A DNA stretch of 64,000 nucleotides from Variovorax paradoxus. GTDB lineage: Bacteria; Pseudomonadota; Gammaproteobacteria; Burkholderiales; Burkholderiaceae_C. Position 1 is the first letter of the stretch, and every line of letters begins with the position of its first letter. The stretch spans positions 2,108,001 to 2,172,000 of the forward strand of contig NZ_CP046622.1 of NCBI RefSeq assembly GCF_009755665.1, in the 5' to 3' direction. The notes under the pieces are model-generated. The model had not been told where the DNA came from, did not search any database, and saw only the letters and a list, made by a program, of their open reading frames with translations. Shown here one piece after another: positions 1 through 7,286 of this stretch. The position numbers and the translations under genes are program-made.

Positions 1-533
1 CCAGCATGCCGCAGAGCGCGATGGCCGCAGTGCAGGTGGACCACGTGGTCGCGCTGCGGGGAATGGGGCAGTTTTTATTCCAGTTGGCGCAGCCGCGCCG
101 CGAACTGCCGGCTTGGGAGCCGTCGGCTGCGTTGCGCCGCGAGTACGCCGTGGCCTTGGGAGAGCGCACTGTGGAAAACCTGAAGGTGATCGGCGAGGCC
201 TCCATGTTCAGCTGCCCCGACTGCGGGGGCGTGCTGTTCGAACTGCACGACAAGCACCCGGTGCGCTACCGCTGCCACACCGGCCACGCCTTCAGCGCGC
301 GCAGCCTTGCAGCCACGCAGGAACAGGTGACCGACGCCGCCCTGTGGACCAGCCTGCGCACCATGCAGGAGAAGGAATCCATCCTGCGGCGGCTGGCCGA
401 GGTCCAGAAGGCGGAAGGCGTCGGCAACGCCGAAGAGTCGCTGCGCGAGGCCGACCAGCTCGCGATCGTGAGCGCCGCATTGCGCAAGCTCACGTTGAAG
501 GCGCCCAGCCCCGCGAGTTTCGACGCGAGCTGA
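1..533 (+). CDS. CheB-type methylesterase, C-terminal part (5' end outside window)
   Basis: The open frame runs in from before the window. Its first residues (MPQSAMAAVQVDHVV) match the end of a CheB methylesterase domain, where the Met-Pro-x-Ser-Ala motif precedes the last strand and helix. The roughly 100-residue tail holds Cys-Pro-Asp-Cys about 20 residues before Cys-His-Thr-Gly-His, which looks like a small zinc-binding knuckle, followed by a helical, probably coiled segment. CheB enzymes remove methyl groups from chemoreceptor glutamates. This tailed form is usually found outside the main chemotaxis operons, so the substrate is uncertain. The catalytic Ser and His lie upstream and cannot be checked. 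It converges on the catalase gene with an 18-bp gap. Confidence 0.8.
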   Translation, partial: SMPQSAMAAVQVDHVVALRGMGQFLFQLAQPRRELPAWEPSAALRREYAVALGERTVENLKVIGEASMFSCPDCGGVLFELHDKHPVRYRCHTGHAFSARSLAATQEQVTDAALWTSLRTMQEKESILRRLAEVQKAEGVGNAEESLREADQLAIVSAALRKLTLKAPSPASFDAS

Positions 534-551
534 GCCCTTCGTTCCTGCGCA

Positions 552-1475
552 TTACTTCTTTGTTGGCGGCATGGTGCCATCGGCGCCCGCGGGCAGCGCC
601 GGGCCTTCGCCCATGCCAAGCTCCGCGCCCGTGAGCGGATCGCCGTCGGGGCGCGACTGCGTGCGCGCGGCCATCTGCTGCAGCACCGGTGCATCGGCGT
701 CGCTGAGCTCCACCGTGGCCAGGCCGTCGCCGCCGTCCACCGGCCCCGACTCTTGCGTGACGGGTACGAAGTCCCACCGCTCGCCCTGGTTCCAGGGGCC
801 GCGCAGGTCCGCGTCGCTCTTGGACATGCGGAAGTACACGTTGGTGAAGCGCGGGTCGCCCGGCAGCTTGCCCGGCGGGAAGTTGGGCTCGATGGAATAG
901 AGCGCCTTCTCGAAAGACTTCTGGTGCGCGATCTCGCGAGTCATCAAGAAGGTCAGCGCGTCCTTCACGCCCGGATCGTCGGTCAGGTTGATGAGCCGCT
1001 CGTACACGATCTTGGCGCGCGCCTCGGCCGCGATGTTGGAGCGCAAGTCCGCCGTGGGCTCGCCGATGGTGTCGATGTAGGCGGCCGTCCAAGGCACGCC
1101 GGCGGAGTTGACCAGCGGCGGCCCGCCGCCGTAGAGCACCTGCGTGATGTGGCTGTCGTTGCCCGCGCCGGTGATGGTGCGGTACATCTCGCCTTGCTCT
1201 TCCACGCCTTCGGCCAGCCGCCCCTTGGCGCCCTTGTTGAGCATGCCGACGATGGTGCCGATGATCTCGAGGTGGCTCAGCTCCTCGGTCGAAATATCGA
1301 ACAGCATGTCCTTGCGGCCCGGGTCGTCGTCGCCGAGCGCCTGAGTGAAATAGCGGCAGGCCGCGGCCAGCTCGCCCTGCGGGCCGCCGAACTGCTCGAG
1401 CATGAGGTTGGCGAGGCCGGGATTGGTCTCGCTGACGCGCACCGTGTATTGCAGTCGCTTGTTGTGAGAAAACAT
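552..1475 (-). CDS. katN: manganese catalase
   Basis: A non-heme catalase that disproportionates hydrogen peroxide at a dimanganese centre in a ferritin-like four-helix bundle. The 307-residue product shows the ligand pattern of the family: Glu35 in GPQGELAAA, Glu65 and His68 in STEELSHLE, a later Glu in the AEARAKIVYE helix, and His in REIAHQKSFE. The ATG at 1475 is chosen over upstream in-frame starts because AAGGAG lies 5 bases before it and the family begins with this MF-x4-RLQY sequence. The C-terminal 80 residues are the usual variable tail. It is divergent from the DUF892 gene across a 209-bp region that carries one copy of the GGCA-N7-TGCC dyad. Probably stress-induced. Confidence 0.95.
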   Translation of the reverse strand: MFSHNKRLQYTVRVSETNPGLANLMLEQFGGPQGELAAACRYFTQALGDDDPGRKDMLFDISTEELSHLEIIGTIVGMLNKGAKGRLAEGVEEQGEMYRTITGAGNDSHITQVLYGGGPPLVNSAGVPWTAAYIDTIGEPTADLRSNIAAEARAKIVYERLINLTDDPGVKDALTFLMTREIAHQKSFEKALYSIEPNFPPGKLPGDPRFTNVYFRMSKSDADLRGPWNQGERWDFVPVTQESGPVDGGDGLATVELSDADAPVLQQMAARTQSRPDGDPLTGAELGMGEGPALPAGADGTMPPTKK

Positions 1476-1554
1476 GGGGACTCCTTGCGTTGGGTTGGGT
1501 CTGGGTCTGATGAATGAACGGCTGCGCCCTTCGGCATCGCCGCGCTTTTTTCGC

Positions 1555-1569
1555 GGCAAGCGGCGTGCC
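1555..1569 (+). promoter_or_regulatory. GGCA-N7-TGCC dyad, copy 1
   Basis: The sequence is GGCA AGCGGCG TGCC, preceded by TTTTCGC and followed by CCC. It sits in the divergent region between the catalase and DUF892 genes, 80 bp and 116 bp from their start codons. It is one of five copies in the first 7 kb. The function is inferred from position and repetition only. Confidence 0.5.
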
Positions 1570-1684
1570 CCCCGCGCGTGCGGCGAAGACTGACAAGGCG
1601 TTGGGAAGCAGCCTTGCTTGGTCTGTGCGCACGCATCACAAACATCGGCCTTGTTTCTTTCACCAACTTTTTTTAGGAATCAAC

Positions 1685-2182
1685 ATGCCCGTCAAAAGCC
1701 TCTCCGATCTTTTCGTTCACGAGCTCTCCGACACCTACAGCGCCGAAAAGCAGATGACGCGCTCGTTGCCCAAGCTGGCCCGCGCCGCCACCGACGAGGG
1801 CCTGGCTTCGGCCTTCGAGACTCACCTGGAAGAGACGCGCGGCCAGGTCGAGCGCATCGAACAGATCGCCGAGCTGCTGCAGATCAAGATCAAGCGCATC
1901 AAATGCGAAGGCATGGCCGGCCTGGTCGAGGAAGGCGATTCGCTGATCGACCAGATCGAGAAGGGCCCGGTGCTCGATGCTGCGTTGATCGGCGCGGCGC
2001 GCAAGGTGGAGCACTACGAGATTGCGGGCTACAACTCGCTGTGCACGCTGGCCAAGAAACTCGGACACACCGAAGCCGTCTCTTTGCTGGAAGCCTCGCT
2101 GGCCGAGGAAACCGCCACGGACGGCAAGCTCAGCGCGCTGGCCGAGGCGCAGGCCATGGAAGAGGCCATTGCCGAGGAGTAA
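1685..2182 (+). CDS. ferritin-like DUF892 (YciE/YciF-type) protein
   Basis: The 165-residue protein belongs to the DUF892 family of four-helix-bundle, ferritin-like proteins. These form dimers with a metal site and are induced by general stress; the biochemical role is not settled. It shows the family opening (LSDLFVHELSDTYSAEKQM) with paired Glu residues on the helices (HLEETRGQVERIEQI, KVEHYEIAGYNSL and LEASLAEETATD), which carry the candidate metal ligands. The ATG at 1685 is used because AGGA lies about 8 bases upstream and the family starts here; the longer in-frame extension would run into the promoter region. The company of a manganese catalase and a KGG protein supports a role in peroxide or desiccation protection. 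Confidence 0.9.
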   Translation: MPVKSLSDLFVHELSDTYSAEKQMTRSLPKLARAATDEGLASAFETHLEETRGQVERIEQIAELLQIKIKRIKCEGMAGLVEEGDSLIDQIEKGPVLDAALIGAARKVEHYEIAGYNSLCTLAKKLGHTEAVSLLEASLAEETATDGKLSALAEAQAMEEAIAEE

Positions 2183-2223
2183 GCGAGCGAGTCAGCTTTC
2201 CATGCCCGCACCTCTGCGGGGCG

Positions 2224-2238
2224 GGCACGCCGTTTGCC
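2224..2238 (-). promoter_or_regulatory. GGCA-N7-TGCC dyad, copy 2 (reverse orientation)
   Basis: Read on the minus strand this is GGCA AACGGCG TGCC, with one extra G/C pair on each flank. It lies 69 bp upstream of the KGG protein gene and 42 bp after the DUF892 stop. Its core differs from copy 1 at one base. Confidence 0.5.
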
Positions 2239-2306
2239 CCGAGTGAGGTCGGCGCGCAGCGGTTGCGCGCACAGGCCCGCACTGTGTTCGCGGAGCGAAG
2301 GAAAGC

Positions 2307-2525
2307 ATGACAATGAACGATCAAGAAGGGCGCATCCGTAGCCGCCGCGGTTTTGCAGGAATGGACCCCGAACGCCAGAGAGAGATCGCCAGGAAGGGCG
2401 GGCGCACTGCCCACGAACTGGGGCTCGCCCATGAATTCACCCCCGAGGAAGCCCGCAACGCGAGGGCCAAGAGCCTGAGTGCACGGGCGCAGGGAGCTGC
2501 CGCGACCACGCCGCAGCAGGAGTAA
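2307..2525 (+). CDS. KGG-motif stress protein
   Basis: A 72-residue, very hydrophilic protein with the KGG signature: GFAGMDPERQREIARKGG followed by the variant second half AHEFTPEEARNARAKS. Proteins of this type (GsiB/YciG-like) accumulate in general stress, starvation or desiccation and are thought to be largely disordered or helix-forming protectants. YciG is encoded next to YciE/YciF-type (DUF892) proteins in enteric bacteria, which fits the neighbour here. ATG codons occur at 2307 and 2313; GGAAAG upstream favours 2307 but 2313 is possible. One GGCA-N7-TGCC dyad lies 69 bp upstream. Confidence 0.85.
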   Translation: MTMNDQEGRIRSRRGFAGMDPERQREIARKGGRTAHELGLAHEFTPEEARNARAKSLSARAQGAAATTPQQE

Positions 2526-2546
2526 GTAGATATCAGGCCGCCGCGG

Positions 2547-3134
2547 TCAGGCGATCGCGGCGCGAAGGGCGGCGGGCTCGAAGGTCCTTGCAAGCACGGC
2601 GTCGAACCCGGCAATTCCGCCCTTGTCCTGCTGTTCTTGCGCCAGCGAGGAACCCCACACGGCCACCATGCGGCCTTCGAAGCCTGCCTCGCGCGCGCGC
2701 CGCGCCATCGAGAGCGCCGTGCCGGTCGAGGTTCGCACGTCGACCACGGCGATTTCAGGCACCCGCTTCATGAGGGCGTGGTAGCCGCCGTCGCTGCTGG
2801 CAGCAAGATCGACCTTGTAGCCGGCATCCGAAAGAAGCCCGCCCAGCACCGCCAGCAGCCTGGCGTCGTCCGACACGACCAGCGCTCGGCCGGGTTCGCC
2901 TGCGGCCCGCTGCGCATGGACGACGAGTTCGCTCATCCGGGCCGAGAGCTGCCGGACCTGCCGCGACACCACGACGGCCGCTTCGTGCAACACGTCATGC
3001 GGAAGTTCGACCCGTGCGAGCACCTCGCTCGCGGACGAGATGGCGGCCAGCGCATTGCGCGCGTCGTGCACGCAGCGGCTCAGATCCTTCGGGTCATCGA
3101 CAATGGAAGATTGGGACATGTGAATCTGGAACAT
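2547..3134 (-). CDS. histidine-kinase stub fused to a receiver domain
   Basis: The 195-residue protein has an N-terminal helical part resembling the phosphoacceptor helix of histidine kinases (HDARNALAAISSASEVL, near residue 25) but no ATP-binding domain. It is followed by a CheY-like receiver (about residues 85-195) with the acidic pair in ALVVSDDARLL and the phosphorylatable Asp in IAVVDVRTS. The conserved receiver Lys is replaced by Arg (LARTFEP). No output domain follows. It may act in a phosphorelay or as a sink for another kinase. I chose ATG 3134, with GGAAAG 11 bases upstream, over ATG 3158, which lies inside a dyad repeat and lacks a ribosome site. It converges on the KGG gene. Confidence 0.7.
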   Translation of the reverse strand: MFQIHMSQSSIVDDPKDLSRCVHDARNALAAISSASEVLARVELPHDVLHEAAVVVSRQVRQLSARMSELVVHAQRAAGEPGRALVVSDDARLLAVLGGLLSDAGYKVDLAASSDGGYHALMKRVPEIAVVDVRTSTGTALSMARRAREAGFEGRMVAVWGSSLAQEQQDKGGIAGFDAVLARTFEPAALRAAIA

Positions 3135-3153
3135 TGAAGGCGACACTTTCCGT

Positions 3154-3168
3154 GGCATACGGCGTGCC
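3154..3168 (+). promoter_or_regulatory. GGCA-N7-TGCC dyad, copy 3
   Basis: The sequence is GGCA TACGGCG TGCC, preceded by CTTTCCGT and followed by CGGCG. It lies 20 bp upstream of the chosen start of the receiver protein and 214 bp upstream of the 78-residue protein gene. Confidence 0.5.
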
Positions 3169-3181
3169 CGGCGCGGGAGCA

Positions 3182-3210
3182 GGGCAAGGGCAAGGGCAAG
3201 GGCAAGGGCA
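3182..3210 (+). repeat. GGGCAA hexanucleotide tandem repeat, 4.8 copies
   Basis: Four perfect GGGCAA units plus GGGCA, preceded by a degenerate GGGAGCA. It lies in the non-coding gap between the receiver protein and the 78-residue protein. Perfect short tandem repeats of this kind are prone to slippage. No open reading frame that would be phase-switched by it was recognised. Confidence 0.85.
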
Positions 3211-3381
3211 TCGGGCTGCCGCTCGTTCCGCTATTTGCCGCAAGTTTTTCCGGCGCGCATGACCCGGTATGCGGCTTACAGCGGCCTCGGCGCCAGGACG
3301 ACAAGGTGCGCCGCGGTGTCGGCCATCATGAATCGCAAACCCGCTGGGCAATGCTGCCGAGCCGGTATCCAGGAGTAAAGA

Positions 3382-3618
3382 ATGACCCGTCCTCCCGAAA
3401 TATCGCCCGTGAACATCGACCAGAACCGCGCCGTGGGGCAAGACAGCCCTGAAGAGGGAAGCGAGATCGGCCGCGAGGCGAACAAGCGCCACGGCTACCC
3501 GGGCTCGCGCGACATCGGCACCAACGCCTCGCAAAGCATGCAGGTGGGCGAGAAGCCTCCGCCCAGGGACGCGCCCAAGCCGCACAAAAGCGAGACCGAT
3601 CCGGACACGCGACGTTAG
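3382..3618 (+). CDS. small hydrophilic hypothetical protein
   Basis: The 78-residue product is almost entirely polar (many Pro, Glu, Arg, Gly, Asn and Lys) with no hydrophobic core, signal peptide or membrane segment. It is therefore probably intrinsically disordered. The start is supported by AGGAG six bases before the ATG. I do not recognise a named family. Its size, composition and position among KGG, DUF892 and catalase genes suggest a stress-associated protectant, which is inference only. It converges on the SIR2 gene with a 37-bp gap. Confidence 0.65.
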   Translation: MTRPPEISPVNIDQNRAVGQDSPEEGSEIGREANKRHGYPGSRDIGTNASQSMQVGEKPPPRDAPKPHKSETDPDTRR

Positions 3619-3655
3619 AGCGAGCCGCTGAGCCGCCGAGCCGGAATCTCCGGGG

Positions 3656-4546
3656 CTACCCCACCACGGCTTCCAGGAACTCGACGAGGGCCTTCGACGG
3701 ATCGTCCCGCGCCAGCGGAATCATCTCGATGCCCCACTGCGCGAGCACGGCCTGCTGCACCTCGTTGGCCGAAGGCGAGAACAGGTAGGAAACCGGCTGC
3801 GCCACGTCGGGCACCGACTGTTTCCATAGCCGCGAGAGCTTGTAGAACAGGTAGCGGATGTTCACGTCCGCGAGGCTGTAGCCGATGAAGACCACCGAGC
3901 GCCCGAGCACGTCGGCGCGCAGCTTGATGTCCAGCGGCGACTCGAAGTCGAGCCGGGCGAAGTAGCTGCTCTCGTCGAGCACGATGGAGGCGTCGTCCTC
4001 CAGGTCACCGTGGAACTTGATGATCTGCGTGACGCCCGGATGCAGCTTGGCGAGGTCGGCCACGCTCACGATCTTGGTGTACTTCACCTTGTGGTGCTCG
4101 AAGGCGGTCTCCAGCCAGCGGTCGTAGTTGGTGGTGTAGATGATCGGGAAGCGGCCCTTGGCCAGCAGCTCGTGGATGCGCGAGCTTTCCACCCGGACGT
4201 CGCCGCGGTGCCATTCGCGGTCCATCCAGCTGCGCAGCGGGCCGATGCTGCCGTGCCGGAGGCGGAAGTACTCGGCCAGCGTGAGATAGCCGCCCTTGTC
4301 GCCGAAGGAGCGCGCATCGATGCCGAGTTCGCGCGCCATGTGCTCGATGAGCGCCGACCACGGCGGCAGCCCCAGCTCCATCGAGATGCCTGCGCCCACG
4401 AATAGCACCACCTTGCCGCGCCGATGGGCCTCGCGCAGCTGGGCGAGCTTTTCGTCGTCGGGTTTTTGCACCGCGATGCGCGGCGCAGTGCGCGCACGCG
4501 CACTCGTGCGCTTGGCGGTGCGTCGCTTCGTCGTTGCCGGCGGCAC
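3656..4546 (-). CDS. SIR2-like domain protein
   Basis: The 296-residue protein has the SIR2-like NAD-binding fold. It shows VVLFVGAGISMELG (Gly-Ala-Gly-x-Ser nucleotide motif) near residue 46, IIYTTNYDRW, IIKFHGDLED with the candidate catalytic His, and VVFIGYSLADVNIR. SIR2-like proteins of this type are usually NAD-cleaving enzymes or sensors in antiphage systems rather than protein deacetylases; there is no Cys4 zinc ribbon. The first 23 residues are a basic Lys/Arg/Thr/Ala tail. The start is GTG at 4546, three bases after the ctaD stop, so translation is probably coupled to ctaD. No partner such as a Thoeris TIR protein, argonaute or HerA gene is adjacent. Confidence 0.8.
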   Translation of the reverse strand: MPPATTKRRTAKRTSARARTAPRIAVQKPDDEKLAQLREAHRRGKVVLFVGAGISMELGLPPWSALIEHMARELGIDARSFGDKGGYLTLAEYFRLRHGSIGPLRSWMDREWHRGDVRVESSRIHELLAKGRFPIIYTTNYDRWLETAFEHHKVKYTKIVSVADLAKLHPGVTQIIKFHGDLEDDASIVLDESSYFARLDFESPLDIKLRADVLGRSVVFIGYSLADVNIRYLFYKLSRLWKQSVPDVAQPVSYLFSPSANEVQQAVLAQWGIEMIPLARDDPSKALVEFLEAVVG

Positions 4547-4549
4547 GGT

Positions 4550-6202
4550 TCAGCCGACCACCCGGGTGGCAGTGCTGTCCAGCCGGGGCGGAGTCTCGAA
4601 GGTATGGAAGGGGGCGGGCGAAGGCACTTCCCACTCCAGCCCCTCGGCGCCTTCCCAGGGTTTGGCGGGCGCGGGTTGCCCGCGCTTCCTCATTGCCGGC
4701 CACACGATGAAGAGGACGAAGTAGGCCTGTGCCAGCCCGAAGACGAAGGCGCCGATGCTGGCGATGTGGTTGAAGTCGGCAAACTGCATCGGATAGTCCG
4801 CATAGCGGCGCGGCATGCCGGCAAGGCCAAGAAAATGCAGCGGGAAGAAGCCGACGTTGAAGCTCACGATGGAGACCCAGAAGTGGATCTGGCCGCGGAG
4901 CTCGTCGTACATCACGCCGGTCCATTTGGGCGACCAGTAGTAGTAGCCAGAGAACATGGCAAACAGCGAGCCGGCCACCAGCACATAGTGGAAGTGCGCC
5001 ACCACATAGTGGGTGTCGTGCACCTGGATGTCGATGGGCGAGATCGAAAGAATGACCCCGCTGAGCCCGCCGATCGAAAACACGAAGATGAAGCCCAGTG
5101 CAAACAGCATCGGGGTTTCGAGCGTCAGCGACGACTGCCACATCGTCGCGATCCAGTTGAACACCTTCACCGCCGTGGGCACCGCCACCAGCATGGTCGT
5201 GTACATGAAGAACAGCTGCCCCGTTACCGGCATGCCGGTGGTGAACATGTGGTGCGCCCACACGATGAACGACAGGATGGCGATGGACGCCGTGGCGTAC
5301 ACCATCGACGCATAGCCGAACAGCCGCTTGCGCGAGAAGGCCGGAACCACCTGGCTGATGATGCCGAAGGCCGGCAGGATCATGATGTAGACCTCCGGGT
5401 GGCCGAAGAACCAGAAGATGTGCTGGAACAGCACCGGGTCGCCGCCGCCCGCGGGGTTGAAGAAGCTGGTGCCGAAGTGGCGGTCGGTGAGCAGCATGGT
5501 CACCGCGCCGGCCAGCACCGGCATCACGGCGATCAGCAGGTAGGCGGTGATGAGCCAGGTCCAGCAGAACATCGGCATTTTCATGAGCTGCATGCCGGGA
5601 GCGCGCATGTTCAGGATGGTGACGATGATGTTGATGGCGCCCATGATCGAACTCGCGCCCATGATGTGCACCGCAAAAATGCCGGCGTCCATGGCGGGGC
5701 CCATCTGCAGGCTCAGCGGCGGGTAGAGCGTCCAGCCCGAAGCGGCGGCGCCGTCGGCCGTGAAGAAGGGCGCAATCAGCATCAGCCCGGCCGGCGGCAG
5801 CAGCCAGAAGCTGAAGTTGTTCATGCGCGCGAAGGCCATGTCCGATGCGCCGACCTGCAGCGGGATCATCCAGTTCGCAAAGCCGACGAACGCCGGCATG
5901 ATGGCGCCGAACACCATGACCAGCCCGTGGATGGTGACGAACTGGTTGTACACCTCGGGGTTGAGCAGCTGCAGCCCCGGCTGAAAGAGCTCGGCGCGAA
6001 TGCCCAGCGCCAGCACTCCGCCCACCATCAGCATGGTGAGGCTGAACAGCAGGTAGAGCGTGCCGATGTCCTTGTGGTTGGTGGCCAGCACCCACCGGCG
6101 CCAACCGTACGGCATGGCGTGGTGCTCATCATGCGCGTGGCCGTCCGGCACTGCATCGTTCGCCGCGGCAAGGGAAGAAAATTGATGCGGGGTGGAGCTC
6201 AT
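4550..6202 (-). CDS. ctaD: cytochrome c oxidase subunit I
   Basis: The catalytic subunit of an aa3-type terminal oxidase, about 550 residues with twelve membrane helices. All signature residues are visible: the heme a His in TIHGLVMVFG, the CuB/Tyr motif FGHPEVYIMI, the two CuB His in WAHHMF, and the heme a3/heme a His pair in VVAHFHYVL. The D-channel region reads GASDMAFARMNN. I use ATG 6202 (MSSTPHQF); a TTG at 6241 would add 13 residues, but it lies inside a dyad repeat. Subunits II and III and assembly genes are absent nearby, so this is an orphan copy. The SIR2 gene follows after three bases, and a DUF2244 gene lies upstream on the same strand. Confidence 0.96.
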   Translation of the reverse strand: MSSTPHQFSSLAAANDAVPDGHAHDEHHAMPYGWRRWVLATNHKDIGTLYLLFSLTMLMVGGVLALGIRAELFQPGLQLLNPEVYNQFVTIHGLVMVFGAIMPAFVGFANWMIPLQVGASDMAFARMNNFSFWLLPPAGLMLIAPFFTADGAAASGWTLYPPLSLQMGPAMDAGIFAVHIMGASSIMGAINIIVTILNMRAPGMQLMKMPMFCWTWLITAYLLIAVMPVLAGAVTMLLTDRHFGTSFFNPAGGGDPVLFQHIFWFFGHPEVYIMILPAFGIISQVVPAFSRKRLFGYASMVYATASIAILSFIVWAHHMFTTGMPVTGQLFFMYTTMLVAVPTAVKVFNWIATMWQSSLTLETPMLFALGFIFVFSIGGLSGVILSISPIDIQVHDTHYVVAHFHYVLVAGSLFAMFSGYYYWSPKWTGVMYDELRGQIHFWVSIVSFNVGFFPLHFLGLAGMPRRYADYPMQFADFNHIASIGAFVFGLAQAYFVLFIVWPAMRKRGQPAPAKPWEGAEGLEWEVPSPAPFHTFETPPRLDSTATRVVG

Positions 6203-6236
6203 GGTGGTGGCGCGTGGGTGAAGGCCATTCGCCCTC

Positions 6237-6251
6237 GGCAAGCCGCGTGCC
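6237..6251 (+). promoter_or_regulatory. GGCA-N7-TGCC dyad, copy 4
   Basis: The sequence is GGCA AGCCGCG TGCC followed by CGGCG, 35 bp upstream of the ctaD start at 6202. The core differs from copy 1 at one base. Confidence 0.5.
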
Positions 6252-6295
6252 CGGCGTGCTGCGCGGGTAAAGGCGATGGCGCGGGTGAGGGCGCG

Positions 6296-6832
6296 CTACG
6301 ACTCGCGATCGGCCGCGGCCGGCATCCGGGCGCCAGCGAGCATGCGGCTGAACTCCGCGGCAAACCGGCGGCGCTGCGGCTCGGCCAGGTACACCGCAAC
6401 GGGCACGCGGGTGCCGCCGCTGCACAGCGTGGGTGGCTCGGCGCTCGCCGTGCATTCGAGCCGCGTCCAGCAAGGGTTGAGGCGAACGGTGTGCGAGCGG
6501 AAGCCGCGCGTGCATCGCACTTCGAGCGCCTCGCCGGTGAGCACCAGCTGCTCGCCGTCGAGCGCATGAACCGCGTAGTGGACCATGGCAGCCAAAAGCG
6601 CAAGGGCCTGGCAGGCGCAGAAGGCCAGCACCAGCGGATAGCCTGCAATGCAGAACCCGATGCCGATCGCGCAGCTGATGCCGGCCGCCGCGCCGATGTG
6701 CAGCATGAAGACGCGCGGCTTCATTGAAACGTTGCGCCGAAGGTTCCAGCGCACCGGGGCGTGCGCGCTGCCGGGCTCGAAAACCTGGGCTTGTGCGTCG
6801 GCAAGTGCGGTGTGGTCGGCGGGGCTTGGCAA
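6296..6832 (-). CDS. DUF2244 integral membrane protein
   Basis: Residues RWNLRRNVSMKPRVF followed by two closely spaced membrane helices and then a soluble beta-rich half (LDGEQLVLTGEALEVR, RVPVAVYLAEPQRRRFAAEF) fit the DUF2244 family. That family is common next to cytochrome oxidase genes in proteobacteria; its function is unknown. I place the start at a TTG (6832) because GGAG sits six bases upstream and the conserved N-terminal motif needs this much sequence. The first ATG, at the Met of MKPRV, would cut the motif. The product is then 178 residues. It is read in the same direction as ctaD, 93 bp upstream of it. Confidence 0.7.
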   Translation of the reverse strand: MPSPADHTALADAQAQVFEPGSAHAPVRWNLRRNVSMKPRVFMLHIGAAAGISCAIGIGFCIAGYPLVLAFCACQALALLAAMVHYAVHALDGEQLVLTGEALEVRCTRGFRSHTVRLNPCWTRLECTASAEPPTLCSGGTRVPVAVYLAEPQRRRFAAEFSRMLAGARMPAAADRES

Positions 6833-6889
6833 CTTCTTCTCCGGCTGTGGGCACGATCGCGGAAACGGGGCGCGCGCCGCGCCTGTTTC

Positions 6890-6904
6890 GGCAAGCGGCA
6901 TGCC
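6890..6904 (+). promoter_or_regulatory. GGCA-N7-TGCC dyad, copy 5
   Basis: The sequence is GGCA AGCGGCA TGCC, preceded by GTTTC. It lies in the divergent region between the DUF2244 gene (58 bp) and the zinc-finger protein gene (125 bp). The core differs from copy 1 at its last position. Confidence 0.45.
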
Positions 6905-7028
6905 CATGCGCGGTGCCGCCGGGGCTGTGGGTGCTATCCGACGGTGCCTGTGGACGTCTGCTGGCGCGGCGCCTTTACATGCGGCCGATGCTTGCTGCCG
7001 TGTGCCACTTTCTACGGAGCAGACAGGC

Positions 7029-7286
7029 ATGAACAAGGATTCGGTCAAGCAGATCCGGCCCGGCGCGTTCTCGGAGTCGGTCGCGGGCGAAGAAGACCCG
7101 GGCGCATCGGTCGACCTGGTGCAACCCCCGCCCATGCAGCCCGGCGACGAGGCCCCGCGCGGCACTCCAGGGACCGGGGAAACCGTTTGCCGGCTGTGCG
7201 GCGGCAGCGGACGCCGCGAGGGCGGCGATAGCTGCCCCGAGTGCGGCGGCACGGGCAAGGTGAACGTGGGCGTTGGCGGCGGCTGA
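7029..7286 (+). CDS. DnaJ-type zinc-finger small protein
   Basis: The 85-residue protein has a disordered acidic/proline-rich first half and a C-terminal pair of CxxCxGxG motifs, CRLCGGSG and CPECGGTG, 18 residues apart. This is half of a DnaJ cysteine-rich domain, enough for one zinc site. There is no J domain. Isolated mini zinc fingers of this kind may bind unfolded proteins or nucleic acid; I cannot say which. The ATG at 7029 has GGAG nine bases upstream. It converges on the FrhB-like gene. Confidence 0.8.
   Translation: MNKDSVKQIRPGAFSESVAGEEDPGASVDLVQPPPMQPGDEAPRGTPGTGETVCRLCGGSGRREGGDSCPECGGTGKVNVGVGGG

Noticed and set aside
1539..1557. GCCGCG/CGCGGC hairpin with a T-rich loop as a terminator
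   Set aside because: It sits between two divergent genes where no transcript should end, and the T-run is in the loop rather than after the stem. It partly overlaps dyad copy 1.
3182..3210. possible CRISPR-like repeat
   Set aside because: The units are 6 bp, head-to-tail, without spacers; it is a microsatellite.
6203..6241. TTG start for ctaD adding 13 residues
   Set aside because: The extension has no homology to subunit I and its TTG overlaps the GGCA-N7-TGCC dyad; ATG 6202 fits the family.
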